From positions 496,001-560,000 of the forward strand of contig NZ_LT907844.1 in the NCBI RefSeq assembly GCF_900215505.1: 64,000 bases of DNA, given 5' to 3'. Source of the DNA: Cohaesibacter sp. ES.047. GTDB taxonomy: Bacteria; Pseudomonadota; Alphaproteobacteria; Rhizobiales; Cohaesibacteraceae. Under the pieces are notes generated by a model. The model saw only the letters and a list, made by a program, of their open reading frames with translations, searched no databases and had not been told where the DNA came from. Each line of letters opens with the position of its first letter. Position 1 is the first letter of the stretch. A program made the translations under genes and the position numbers. This document shows positions 55,129-63,742 of the stretch, in pieces.

Positions 55129-56034
55129 TCAGAAGTCATTCCAGAACTGCTTAAATGCCTCCATGAAAGTGTTGTGATTATCCGGCGACCAGCACACCGA
55201 ATGCCCTTGGCGGAGTAGCCAATGGATGCCGTTGGCGCAGGTAAGCTGTGATTTGTCCTGTATCCCGTAAATGTGGTTGAAGCAGTTGATGACCGTCTGC
55301 TGGAAGTTGGTGCCAAAAAGGTTGTTGGGCACGTTGTAGAGCATGCCCTCCAAGAAGTATGAAGGGGCAATTCCATCCTGCAACCGTCCCTCGTTGATCA
55401 TTCGGTTCCGGATGTTCTTGAATATGCGCACCGTGGGCTTGAAATAGCCGTTCGTGTTCTGGTGTTTGGTTGTGCAGTTGGAGGAGTGCTGCTTGGGGTA
55501 ATTGATGATCTGCTCGCCGTCCTTGGACCAAAACATGATACCTTCAAGGTACGACGGATTTCCGTTGGCCGGATAGTTGTGGTAAATGCGGTGCTCTGCG
55601 CAAGCTAGCACATCTGCATCACGGCGGTTATTGTTGCCGGGGACGTAGATCGCCTTGCTGCCGGCTTTGACACCTTGGCCAAGGTTCTTGGTCAGCCAAT
55701 CCGTCACCTCTTCCTTGAACGTTCCTAGCGAGTATTCCGCCGTCGAGCGGTTTTGGTCGTAGTTGGCTTTGTCACCCTGAGAGAGAGCGTCCGTGTCGGA
55801 ATAAAATACTGACGTGAGCCGAATGACTACATCCACGTCACTGTCGGCCCAAACGTTCGTATCGTTACCATACGAACCCTGCAGAAAGGTGTCGAAGCTC
55901 TTCAGACAATACGGCGATCCTGTGTCGTTGAGTACACCGCTGATCGTCTTGTAAGTGGCTGCTGACTGCTGGATGCTCCCTTGAGCCGACCACGTTTCCA
56001 ACTGGTTCTCATTAACAGCCATTTTAGTATCCAT
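55129..56034 (-). CDS. CBASS CD-NTase (cGAS/DncV-like nucleotidyltransferase)
   Basis: A 301-residue cytosolic enzyme. QGSYGNDTNVWADSDVDVVI holds the polymerase-beta core: GSY at 53-55 and metal Asp66/Asp68, with the third acidic residue in RRDADVLAC (Asp139/141). The C-terminal half is the helical domain of CD-NTases, with PTVRIFKNIRNRM and SYFLEGMLYNVP. Upon phage infection such enzymes make cyclic oligonucleotides that activate the effector. It is translationally coupled to the patatin gene (TAATG). No Cap2/Cap3 or HORMA/Trip13 genes follow, so this is a two-gene type I CBASS. Product nucleotide is unknown. Confidence 0.9.
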   Translation of the reverse strand: MDTKMAVNENQLETWSAQGSIQQSAATYKTISGVLNDTGSPYCLKSFDTFLQGSYGNDTNVWADSDVDVVIRLTSVFYSDTDALSQGDKANYDQNRSTAEYSLGTFKEEVTDWLTKNLGQGVKAGSKAIYVPGNNNRRDADVLACAEHRIYHNYPANGNPSYLEGIMFWSKDGEQIINYPKQHSSNCTTKHQNTNGYFKPTVRIFKNIRNRMINEGRLQDGIAPSYFLEGMLYNVPNNLFGTNFQQTVINCFNHIYGIQDKSQLTCANGIHWLLRQGHSVCWSPDNHNTFMEAFKQFWNDF

Positions 56035-56975
56035 TACAGGAGAAATTTTTTCAGGGTGGCTTCGTTATTTGCGTAGGATTCCCGCCCGCGTTGGCGCAAT
56101 ATATTCAGCTTCTTCAGGTCGTGTTCGAACAGATCTGTTGCCATCTCCGGTTGCTCGAAGGTGTCGTTGACCCGCACCGTCGGCACGTCTTTGAAAAGGA
56201 TGGTACGGAGCTGGTCCATTGACTGCGTGTTGATTTCCAGTGTCTTTTGCAGGAGTTGCACGCTGAGCAGGTACTTCGCCCACCACATCTTGCTGAAGAG
56301 AGAGGGCTTTGGGCTCGGATATATCCCAACGCCGATGCTGACCACCCTGAGATATTGGCGGGGAACGTTCAGGCTGCCGGTTGCATCAGCAATTGCGTAC
56401 AGAGTCGGGTTATTGGCACAATACCCTCCATCGACTAACTCCACCTCGTCGCCGTCTGCGGTAGTGATGGTTTTGGGAGAGAAGAAGGGGTAGGCAGAGC
56501 AAGAAGCTTGCACGGCGTCGCCTATGGTCACGCCGAAACCCGGAAGGAAGGTCCCTTTTCGGCCGTGGGCCTGTTCCATGCTACCTTTGAAGATCATGGG
56601 GCGCTCGATGGCCCATTTCGTGGTCACGATGCCTACCGCCGTCTTTACGGCGTCAAACTTCTGATCATTGAAGATTTCCTTTGCTAACGCCGCCAGCTTG
56701 GCCGACTTCTGTTCAGGCGTCTTGAGCCGCATAATCTCTGGTACATACGTTTTGTAGTGCATATGGATTTCATCGACTGACATTCCAACTGCGATCATTG
56801 ACGCAATGATGGCTCCGGTGCTGGTGCCAAATACCAGGTCGAATTTTTCGTGAAGTCTGCAGCCGACAAGCCCTTCAATTTCGGCAAGGACGCCAAGCGT
56901 GTAGAACCCCTTTGCACCACCGCCGTCTAGGCTGAGGATACGATATGGCCCGATTCTTTGCTTTGAGTCGGTCAA
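56034..56975 (-). CDS. capV: CBASS effector, patatin-like phospholipase
   Basis: A 313-residue patatin: oxyanion loop SLDGGGAKG (17-23), nucleophile Ser52 in GTSTG and the dyad Asp182 in VDGGY. Patatin CBASS effectors (CapV) degrade membrane phospholipids when bound by the cyclic nucleotide, killing the infected cell. TTG 56975 is preferred because GGAGGG lies 7 bases upstream; another TTG at 56990 overlaps that site. It is the first gene of the pair. Confidence 0.9.
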   Translation of the reverse strand: MTDSKQRIGPYRILSLDGGGAKGFYTLGVLAEIEGLVGCRLHEKFDLVFGTSTGAIIASMIAVGMSVDEIHMHYKTYVPEIMRLKTPEQKSAKLAALAKEIFNDQKFDAVKTAVGIVTTKWAIERPMIFKGSMEQAHGRKGTFLPGFGVTIGDAVQASCSAYPFFSPKTITTADGDEVELVDGGYCANNPTLYAIADATGSLNVPRQYLRVVSIGVGIYPSPKPSLFSKMWWAKYLLSVQLLQKTLEINTQSMDQLRTILFKDVPTVRVNDTFEQPEMATDLFEHDLKKLNILRQRGRESYANNEATLKKFLL

Positions 56976-57437
56976 GCGACGGCCCTCCAAGAATGCAACT
57001 ATAACTGAATTCTGGAGTCCGGCCAGAAAGGTGATCGATTGTCCACAGTATACCTGCTGGAGTAGGCTGCGACTGAGCCATGGACCAGCTTTGGCTGCAG
57101 ATTTTAAAGATGCCAGTTAACATCGCCGTCGGTACAACCGCCTCCGATCAGGATGCCCTTTTTCATCAGAGACGACTAAAACCCGATTGCGGGCGCAACA
57201 GATAGGTAAGGCGCATTGTCTTCGCGAACCACTTTCAAGGATCAGCTGCTGGGCCTGATGAAGCGCTACCACGACATCCGCTTTCAGTGCCCAAGGTCTG
57301 CTTAGGGGCCGAGGCTGCTGTTCATAAGCCTTGATAACTGTTCGTAAACACGGATTAGCACAACAAAGCATGCTCAGAAATTGGAACCCAAAACAAACCA
57401 TAAAAGGGTAGTGCAGCGAACACCAACGTTAAGCGGT
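56976..57437. other. Region upstream of the CBASS pair
   Basis: About 460 bases between the DUF262 gene and capV. No supported gene. It should carry the CBASS promoter; no clear -35/-10 or operator was identified. Confidence 0.4.
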
Positions 57438-59252
57438 TCACTCTGTCAGCCGGTCAGGTGACCAGATCAGAGCCGCGAGGGCGCAGTACAGGTTGGAGCG
57501 TTGCTCGATTTCCTTCCACCCGAATTTCTTATGGGATTCAAACGCCATTTTATGCGTCTTTATTGCCTTCAGCACACCGGGATTGTTCTTGTAGAAATCC
57601 GGATGCAGCGATTGGGAGAGCGCATTGGCTTTTAGGTAATGCGGCAGCTTCTTCCTATACGGATCATCTCCGAGGCTGGCGTTCACCTTCTTGGGCAACA
57701 GCAGCAGCCCGCCAATATAGTTGCGCCATTCCTCAAATGCTGCGGCGTCCTCGAACTCGTCAGTGAACATCTCAAACTTGTCGGCGAGGATGTGTTCAAC
57801 CTCATAAGCGTTCTTGCCGGAGCGGACGATGTAATCCTCGTACCTCCCTGGCTCCCCTGCTTGCCGTTCCAGCCAGTCGGTGAAGCGGGCCAATTGCCGG
57901 TGGATCGCTTTGGAGGTGAACTGATTGAGCCGCACCGAGTATTCGAAGTCGATCTCTTCGAACTCTTCCTCCAGCCGTTTGTGAAGCGCCTGCCGCACCT
58001 CGGCTAATGTCTTGCCCCGGATGCTGCGGATCACGGTGAAGGCTGCATACTGCATCTGGGAATAGCTGTTGGATTTGTAGTTCCAGAAGCGGACGTTCAG
58101 CCAACTATCGATGAAGTCGGCAACAACGCCCATCTTGGCTTTGGCGGTGTCTTTGTCGTCATCCGCATTCACCGCCGAGAGGATGATATGGTACTGGAGC
58201 GTGAAGCCCGCATCGGCGTTGTACTTGACACTCTCCAGCCCCTTCTTGCGGGTGGCCGACGCCTTGAGGAGCCGCAAATATAGGTCCGCGAAGATGCGCA
58301 TGTTCTTGATGACGAACTGGTAGAAATCATCGCTTGCGTTCAGCCCCACCTCTTTGGCGTTGTTGCGTATCCAGCGGTGATACTCCGTGCCGATCAGCTC
58401 GAAGTCTTCGTTCTTGGCTTCCTTTTTTCGCTCCCTTATCCTCTTGGCATATTGCGACCGCAGCCAGGCTTTGAAGAAGTCTGCCTCGGTGTTGTCGCCA
58501 AACTCGGCGAACTTGGTCAGGTAAGATTTGATCAGCTTGTCCGCTTCAAGCCGCTTGTCCGGGTCTTCGATATTGGCCAGAAGATAGCCCTTGAGCATAT
58601 CTGTAGGGGTTAGGGAAAGGCCCCTGTCGTTCATCGTCTCGAAGATCGTGTAAGCGTCGCCATCGTCGTTCGCGGTGATCTCGATCAGCTTCACGTTTCG
58701 AATGATCCACCAGATGAACATGTTGAGTTCGTCAGGCGACATGGACTTCGGGAAGATGTCATCGAGATCGTCGTAACGGTCCACCAGATTGCGAACAGAG
58801 TCGGATTTGCCCTCGGGGTTGTAGCTTTCGCCATTAAGAAGGGCTGACATGCAGTCGTTACGTTCCGGGATATCAAGCTTGAACTTGGGGCCACCTGGGT
58901 CCTCGTCAAAGACCAGCTGCTCGATCTTGTTGACCTTCTTCGTGTGGTCCTGCTGCAGATGGTTCAGATAGATCAAAAGCAGCGTCAACGTCGTTATGCG
59001 CTGTTGTCCATCAACGATGTTGCGCACATCGCTCGCCTTGCTGATAACAATGGAGCCGAGGAAGTATTTCGACTGCTTTTCCAGTGGTATGCCGGGGGTC
59101 CAGGTCTGCGCAAACTGGCCGTAAAGGTCATCAACTAGTTCTTGAAGCTGCTTTCGCTTCCACCGGTATTCACGCTGGTAGTAGTCGATCCCAAATGCAG
59201 ACCCAGAAAGCAGTACTTCGAGTGTTTTATCGTCACCTTGGATATCCTGCAT
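57438..59252 (-). CDS. DUF262/DUF1524 (GmrSD-like) putative modification-dependent nuclease
   Basis: A 604-residue protein with an N-terminal DUF262 ParB/Srx-like NTPase domain (YYQREYRWKRKQLQELVDDL ... NIVDGQQRITTLTLLLIYL) and a C-terminal DUF1524 His-Me finger nuclease domain (YEVEHILADKF ... NYIGGLLLLPKKVNASLGD). GmrSD, BrxU and SspE share this layout; they cut modified phage DNA or act with DNA modification. No modification genes are close, which favours a type IV-like function. Full length. AGAGG precedes ATG 59252. It is on the same strand as the CBASS pair, forming a defence cluster. Confidence 0.85.
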   Translation of the reverse strand: MQDIQGDDKTLEVLLSGSAFGIDYYQREYRWKRKQLQELVDDLYGQFAQTWTPGIPLEKQSKYFLGSIVISKASDVRNIVDGQQRITTLTLLLIYLNHLQQDHTKKVNKIEQLVFDEDPGGPKFKLDIPERNDCMSALLNGESYNPEGKSDSVRNLVDRYDDLDDIFPKSMSPDELNMFIWWIIRNVKLIEITANDDGDAYTIFETMNDRGLSLTPTDMLKGYLLANIEDPDKRLEADKLIKSYLTKFAEFGDNTEADFFKAWLRSQYAKRIRERKKEAKNEDFELIGTEYHRWIRNNAKEVGLNASDDFYQFVIKNMRIFADLYLRLLKASATRKKGLESVKYNADAGFTLQYHIILSAVNADDDKDTAKAKMGVVADFIDSWLNVRFWNYKSNSYSQMQYAAFTVIRSIRGKTLAEVRQALHKRLEEEFEEIDFEYSVRLNQFTSKAIHRQLARFTDWLERQAGEPGRYEDYIVRSGKNAYEVEHILADKFEMFTDEFEDAAAFEEWRNYIGGLLLLPKKVNASLGDDPYRKKLPHYLKANALSQSLHPDFYKNNPGVLKAIKTHKMAFESHKKFGWKEIEQRSNLYCALAALIWSPDRLTE

Positions 59253-59892
59253 TGTGCTGCCTCTTTTGGTGGAAATCGAATAATCGTTTTAATACCATCC
59301 AGACTATTATACAACTTTATCTAATTGGTAAAAAATCAACAAGCGGAGTGTTAAATGCGCCTCTGTGGAGACGCCATCTTGACCCAGCTCGTTCGAGCCC
59401 ACCGCATAACCTCCTATTCACCCAAAATTCTTTTGTCTGATTTGGTTAGCAACTTCTTGAATCTTGTATCACCAGAAAATGGCGGCTCTCGTCCCTGTTT
59501 GCAAAGACACTTTTGGCGGCATCGGAATGCTGAGTTGCCCTCAATACCCGACAGGTATTTTCCGCTTTCAGTCCACGGAAAATGTTGCGGTTTGAATGAA
59601 TGGCAGCAATGGGAAAATCACCTCGAGGTTCATGAAGACTGGCGAGAATCCGCTAATGAGATGTTGCAACGCGGGATCAATTCGCTAATGAATGCCGGCA
59701 AAGGGCCGCGATTGAAAATCGCTTGCTTGCTGGGCGATTGTCAAATTCAGGCGTGCCGACTCTGTCTGGTTCGAGCCCAACTCAACTATTTGACACATTG
59801 CAGCGAGCGTCTTGTAACGTTTAGGTTGTAATATTGCACCATCTCCCCACTCATCTGTTAATTCTCTAGGAAATCCAATCGGAGTCATCCAT
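59253..59892. other. Non-coding stretch with a degenerate repeat
   Basis: About 640 bases without a supported gene. A stretch near 59580-59720 (TGAATGAATGGCAGCAATGG ... GGGCCGCGATTGAAAATCGC) has a diverged partner at 60620-60720. A frame at 59355-59831 covers it but shows no protein family. Confidence 0.45.
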
Positions 59893-60486
59893 ATGAACAT
59901 TGAAGCTTGCGTTGATGATTACAAACGTATTTACCGCCCGCTCTCGCAAGTCGAGAAGGACTTCTATTCGAAGCAACAAACCCTCTCAAATGTGATAAGT
60001 GTGGCTGCAAATTGCCGATGCTCCAACGGTAAGAAGCACACACATCAGAATCGTATTCCAGTCTCGGTCCTACGTGAGGCCGAACAACAATTACTTGCCC
60101 ATCAGGATACCCTAAAAGCTGCTCAGGACTTCGCAACATTGCATGGTCGGATTGATACCCTCATTGGGTCGATCAAAGGTATCGGCGAACTTGCAGTCTA
60201 TGATATCGCTTATCGCATTGCTGCTTTCCTCAGATTTGAACCGGATCAAGTATACCTTCACGCGGGTACGCGTGAAGGTGCCGCAGCGCTCGGGTTTTCC
60301 GGCAGATTGATCGAAAAGCATCAGCTACCCGCATTCGCACAGCTGACTGCGGCAGAAATTGAAGATTGCCTTTGTATCTATAAAGATGATCTTTCTGGGC
60401 AAGGTAATTCTTCTGCCTTGTGCAGCGGTGAAACGAGGGTGTCAGCCTGTAAACCGACTAAGGCTCGGTCAAAACGCGGCTGCTAA
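59893..60486 (+). CDS. Conserved hypothetical protein with HhH-like motif
   Basis: A 197-residue product. The central part, LIGSIKGIGELAVYDIAYRIAAFLRFEPDQVYLHAGTREGAAALGFSGR ... QLPAFAQLTAAEIEDCLCIYKDDL, looks like a protein type I have seen in alphaproteobacterial accessory DNA without assigned function; IKGIGELAVYDIAYRIA resembles a helix-hairpin-helix, suggesting DNA contact. The last 30 residues look unlike the rest and may come from a frameshift or truncation. Flanked by decayed repeats. Confidence 0.55.
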   Translation: MNIEACVDDYKRIYRPLSQVEKDFYSKQQTLSNVISVAANCRCSNGKKHTHQNRIPVSVLREAEQQLLAHQDTLKAAQDFATLHGRIDTLIGSIKGIGELAVYDIAYRIAAFLRFEPDQVYLHAGTREGAAALGFSGRLIEKHQLPAFAQLTAAEIEDCLCIYKDDLSGQGNSSALCSGETRVSACKPTKARSKRGC

Positions 60487-61053
60487 GCCTTCTTGCTCGC
60501 GTCTGATGCAGGGCATAGGGCATTGATCTTGGTTAAGACCAGTGAGCCGCGTAGATATCACAAACTCTGAGCTTCAGCCGAAAGCGATCCTTCGAACAAC
60601 GATATTTTTGTCCGCCCAAAATGCTGCAAAATGAACGAATGGCTGCAATGGAGAAGCAGGCTTTTAGGATGTAATCCCTAGCGAATGTCGCCTATGGTCC
60701 GCGATTGCAAATCACCAGCCTGGATGAGCGTTTTCACATGATGATGCACCGCAGCAGTCCGCAAGGAGCCCAAGTTGGACATTGAAATTGGAGGGACCTT
60801 TTGCATGCGCGAAAGGGGCACCCGGAAACCGCGGCCCAATCCGGTCATTCAGTTTTCGTTATGATCCTAGAAGCGATATCCTTATTTCGGACATTCGAAC
60901 AAACCGCTGCAATTTCAACACCCTGATTGAAAGTGGCGGCCTCAACCTGTCATTCAGCACATTGGAAACCAATGTATGATTTGGGATCAAAAGCTGAAGC
61001 AAGAGGTAGTACCACGATATGATATGACCTCTGGCCTTCTCTATCCGCAGCAT
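60487..61053. other. Non-coding region with decayed repeats
   Basis: About 570 bases without a supported gene. It contains the diverged partner of the 59580 repeat and the motif GCGGCCCAATCCGGTCATTC (60831-60850), which matches 18 of 20 bases of the one at 18358. Confidence 0.45.
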
Positions 61054-61290
61054 TCAGCCTTTTAGCCAACCTTCGAGTTTGCTCTCATCGGGCAGACCAC
61101 CAGAATGAACCAGCTTACCATCGACCGAAATGCCGGGTGTCGACATTACACCAGCCATGGCAATTTCTTTCGGATCGGTGACTTTATCAATAGTGGCTTC
61201 AAGGCCGAGCTTTTCTGCTGCATCACGCATCATCTGAGCGGTTGTTTCGCACCGTTTGCAGCCGGGACCATAGACCTTTACCTGTTTCAT
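61054..61290 (-). CDS. Small thioredoxin-family protein (TM0996/MTH895 type)
   Basis: A 78-residue redox protein, MKQVKVYGPGCKRCETTAQMM..., with the CxxC active site CKRC and a cis-Pro in MSTPGISVDGKLVHSGG. Such mini-thioredoxins regularly accompany ArsP-like permeases and may deliver electrons for thiol or arsenic chemistry. It lies 28 bases after the permease gene in the same operon. Confidence 0.9.
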   Translation of the reverse strand: MKQVKVYGPGCKRCETTAQMMRDAAEKLGLEATIDKVTDPKEIAMAGVMSTPGISVDGKLVHSGGLPDESKLEGWLKG

Positions 61291-61318
61291 ATCAGTGTCT
61301 TTCCTTGATTTTGTGTAT

Positions 61319-62404
61319 CTAGAATATCGCGTTGAAGAGGAACCCGACGGCCAATATGCCGCAGCTCACCACTGCAATGAAAACCGCGATTAGGCGAAGC
61401 GTCAGAACTTGCCTGAGGATCAGCATCTCGGGCATCGAAAGTGCGATCACGCTCATCATGAAAGCAAGGACGGTCCCGAGCGCAGCCCCCTTGCCCAGCA
61501 ATGCCTCGACAATGGGAATGACGCCTGCCGCATTGGTGTAAAGGGGAACGCCCATCACAACGGCAACCGGGACCGACCACCAGGCATCAGCGCCCATAAT
61601 GTCAATCATCAAATCCTGCGGAACATAACCGTGGATGAGAGCGCCAACACCAATACCGAGGATGATCCATAGCCAGACCTTGGCAAGAATCTCCTTCACC
61701 GCTTCAAAGCCCAATTTATAGCGGTCATGAAGGGTAAGGTTTTCTGCTGCAAAGTCAGTTGGGGCATTGGCTCCTGAATGGATTTCACGAACCCAATCCT
61801 GCAGCCATCCTTCGAGTTTGAGTTTGCCGATGATCCAACCCGCGACGATGGCGATCCCCAATCCGAAGAAGAGGTAGGTCAGAGCAACATTCCAACCCAC
61901 GAGCCCGACAAGAAGGATGAGAGCGACCTCATTGACCATCGGAGCCGCAATCAGAAAGGAGAATGTGACACCGAGCGGCACGCCGGCCGAGACGAAACCG
62001 ATAAACAGAGGCACGGCGGAGCAGGAGCAGAATGGTGTCAGAATACCCAGTCCCGCAGACAGTACATTGCCGACCCCCTCTCGCTTGCCGGAGAGAAGCG
62101 CTCTGGTTTTTTCCGCACTAAACCAGGACCGCACAACCCCCATGGCAAACACGATGAGGGTCAGAAGCATCAGGACCTTGGGGACATCATAGAAGAAGAA
62201 GGCAATGGCTTCGCCTGTGTGGCTATGACGCTCGATGGGAAAGAGTGAAGTGATGGCTTCAGAGAGAGGAATGAGCTGATTGTAGACTACCCACCAAAGG
62301 CCAATCGCTACGACTGTTCCCAGAATGAGCAAGACTGGTCCTTGTTTGCCAGATTTTGAAACCGAATTGCCAGTACCATCCGCCGTAGATGTAGCTTCTA
62401 ACAT
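61319..62404 (-). CDS. ArsP-like permease (DUF318 family)
   Basis: A 361-residue membrane protein with about 8-10 helices and the family signature LGILTPFCSCSAVPLFIGFVSAGVPLG, whose Cys residues are linked to metalloid handling, plus a matching second half (MGVPLYTNAAGVIPIVEALLGKGAALGTVLAFMM). ArsP exports trivalent organoarsenicals; many DUF318 proteins are untested. Its start overlaps the arsR end by 7 bases, so it is co-transcribed with that regulator. Confidence 0.87.
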   Translation of the reverse strand: MLEATSTADGTGNSVSKSGKQGPVLLILGTVVAIGLWWVVYNQLIPLSEAITSLFPIERHSHTGEAIAFFFYDVPKVLMLLTLIVFAMGVVRSWFSAEKTRALLSGKREGVGNVLSAGLGILTPFCSCSAVPLFIGFVSAGVPLGVTFSFLIAAPMVNEVALILLVGLVGWNVALTYLFFGLGIAIVAGWIIGKLKLEGWLQDWVREIHSGANAPTDFAAENLTLHDRYKLGFEAVKEILAKVWLWIILGIGVGALIHGYVPQDLMIDIMGADAWWSVPVAVVMGVPLYTNAAGVIPIVEALLGKGAALGTVLAFMMSVIALSMPEMLILRQVLTLRLIAVFIAVVSCGILAVGFLFNAIF

Positions 62405-62769
62405 GCTTCCTTCTCCTTCAGGCCGCAGCGAACTGGCGGCCTTTCAACTGTTTTGAGGCGCTCACAATCAACGGCATATTGAGGGTCTTGTTTAACCCCC
62501 TCAATTGCTGCGCTAATCGATTGCTTGGCCCAATCCGGAATGTCGTTGGCAATTGAATACAAAACCCACTGGGCTTCTCGGCGACTATCAACAAGATTGG
62601 CCTCATTGAGTGCGCGACAATGACGGGAAATTTTGGGCTGTGACATCTCCAACGCCTCGACCAACTCGCAGACGCAAAGCTCGGTTTCATGCGCAATCAG
62701 AGCCAAAATCCTCAGGCGGATCGGATCAGACAGAGCGCCAAATATGTTTGTTATCTTATCCATAATCAT
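62398..62769 (-). CDS. arsR: ArsR-family arsenite-responsive repressor, first copy
   Basis: A 123-residue winged-helix repressor with the As(III)-binding motif ELCVCEL in helix 3 and the recognition helix MSQPKISRHCRALNEANLV. ATG at 62769 or 62763. It is first in the operon arsR-ArsP-thioredoxin and is divergent from the second arsR, with the shared control region between them. Confidence 0.92.
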   Translation of the reverse strand: MIMDKITNIFGALSDPIRLRILALIAHETELCVCELVEALEMSQPKISRHCRALNEANLVDSRREAQWVLYSIANDIPDWAKQSISAAIEGVKQDPQYAVDCERLKTVERPPVRCGLKEKEAC

Positions 62770-62785
62770 GTATATATACCAAATC

Positions 62786-62809
62786 GAATATACTAGTCAA
62801 TGCATATTC
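62786..62809. promoter_or_regulatory. Candidate ArsR operator between divergent ars operons
   Basis: Inverted repeat GAATAT (62786-62791) / ATATTC (62804-62809) with a 12-base spacer, in the 86-base gap between the two arsR genes. A TTGACA at 62821-62826 may be the -35 for the rightward operon. Confidence 0.5.
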
Positions 62810-62855
62810 CCCAAAGCGTATTGACAAAAAACAACCTTTCAATTATTCATGAAAT

Positions 62856-63188
62856 ATGGAAACAAATGATGCAGCAAACATTTTCGCAAGTCTGAGCCAA
62901 CCAACCCGGCTGGACGTCTTTAGATTGCTTATTAAGGCGGGGCCTGAGGGCATGTCATCAGGTGACCTAGGTGAGCATTTGGGGGTAAAGCCGAACACCA
63001 TGTCGGTAAACCTGAAGCAACTCCTCCATTCAGGTCTTGTCCGCAATCAAAGGCACGGAAGGCAGATTTACTATTACGCAGATATGAATGCCGTAGGTGG
63101 ACTGCTGTCATACCTTCTTCAGGACTGTTGTGGAGGAAGGCCTGAGCTTTGCGATGCTGTCATCAATGAAGTTGCCTGTTCTTGCTAG
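62856..63188 (+). CDS. ArsR-family repressor, second type
   Basis: A 110-residue ArsR protein: METNDAANIFASLSQPTRLDVFRLLIKAGPEGMSSGDLGEHLGVKPNTMSVNLKQLLHSGLVRNQRHGRQIYYYADM, lacking the CVC motif but carrying C-terminal cysteines (QDCCGGRPELC ... VACSC), a different inducer site known from other ArsR types. It starts the arsR-arsC-acr3 operon. An in-frame status of earlier start codons is not clear; ATG 62856 fits the family. Confidence 0.9.
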   Translation: METNDAANIFASLSQPTRLDVFRLLIKAGPEGMSSGDLGEHLGVKPNTMSVNLKQLLHSGLVRNQRHGRQIYYYADMNAVGGLLSYLLQDCCGGRPELCDAVINEVACSC

Positions 63189-63223
63189 AACAATCGAAAC
63201 GAAGTTCTTTTGAGGAAACGACA

Positions 63224-63742
63224 ATGAGCGAACAGATTTACAATGTGCTGTTTCTGTGTACCGGTAACTCTGCCCGGTCGATCATGGCCGAAGCCATCAT
63301 GAATCGGGTTGGGCAAGGCCGGTTTCAAGCCTACTCAGCAGGTTCGACACCGACAGGGGAGGTTCATCCCCGGACATTAGCATTGCTGAAGAGAATGAAT
63401 TTCGACACCGGCTTTGCTCGTTCCAAAAGTTGGGATGAGTTCGCAGTGCCGGAAGCTCCTAAGTTGGATTTTGTTTTCACGGTTTGCGACAACGCAGCCG
63501 GAGAAGTGTGCCCAATTTGGCCGGGCCAGCCGATGACAGCCCATTGGGGCGTTCCCGACCCTGCGCATATCGAAGGCACGGATACCGAAATTGCTCTGGC
63601 ATTCTCAGATTCCTACAGGATGCTATTTTCAAGAATTTCGATCTTCACGGCCCTTCCTTTGGCTAGCATTGACCGCATGTCTCTTCAGACAAAACTTGAT
63701 GAAATCGGAAAATCAAAAGAGAAAGCTGACGAATGTCCGTAG
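63224..63742 (+). CDS. arsC: Arsenate reductase (low-molecular-weight phosphatase type)
   Basis: A 172-residue enzyme with the P-loop FLCTGNSARSIMAEA (nucleophile Cys12, Arg18) and the Asp loop HWGVPDPA. It reduces arsenate to arsenite with thioredoxin or glutathione-type electron donors. ATG 63224 follows GAGGA by 7 bases. Its stop overlaps the acr3 start by 10 bases. Confidence 0.92.
   Translation: MSEQIYNVLFLCTGNSARSIMAEAIMNRVGQGRFQAYSAGSTPTGEVHPRTLALLKRMNFDTGFARSKSWDEFAVPEAPKLDFVFTVCDNAAGEVCPIWPGQPMTAHWGVPDPAHIEGTDTEIALAFSDSYRMLFSRISIFTALPLASIDRMSLQTKLDEIGKSKEKADECP

Noticed and set aside
57117-57401. 94-codon frame upstream of the CBASS pair
   Set aside because: Mixed composition, no start signal and no recognisable family; treated as non-coding.
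61778-62248. Charged 156-codon frame on the plus strand
   Set aside because: Antisense to the ArsP-like permease; composition is that of a complement of membrane-helix codons.
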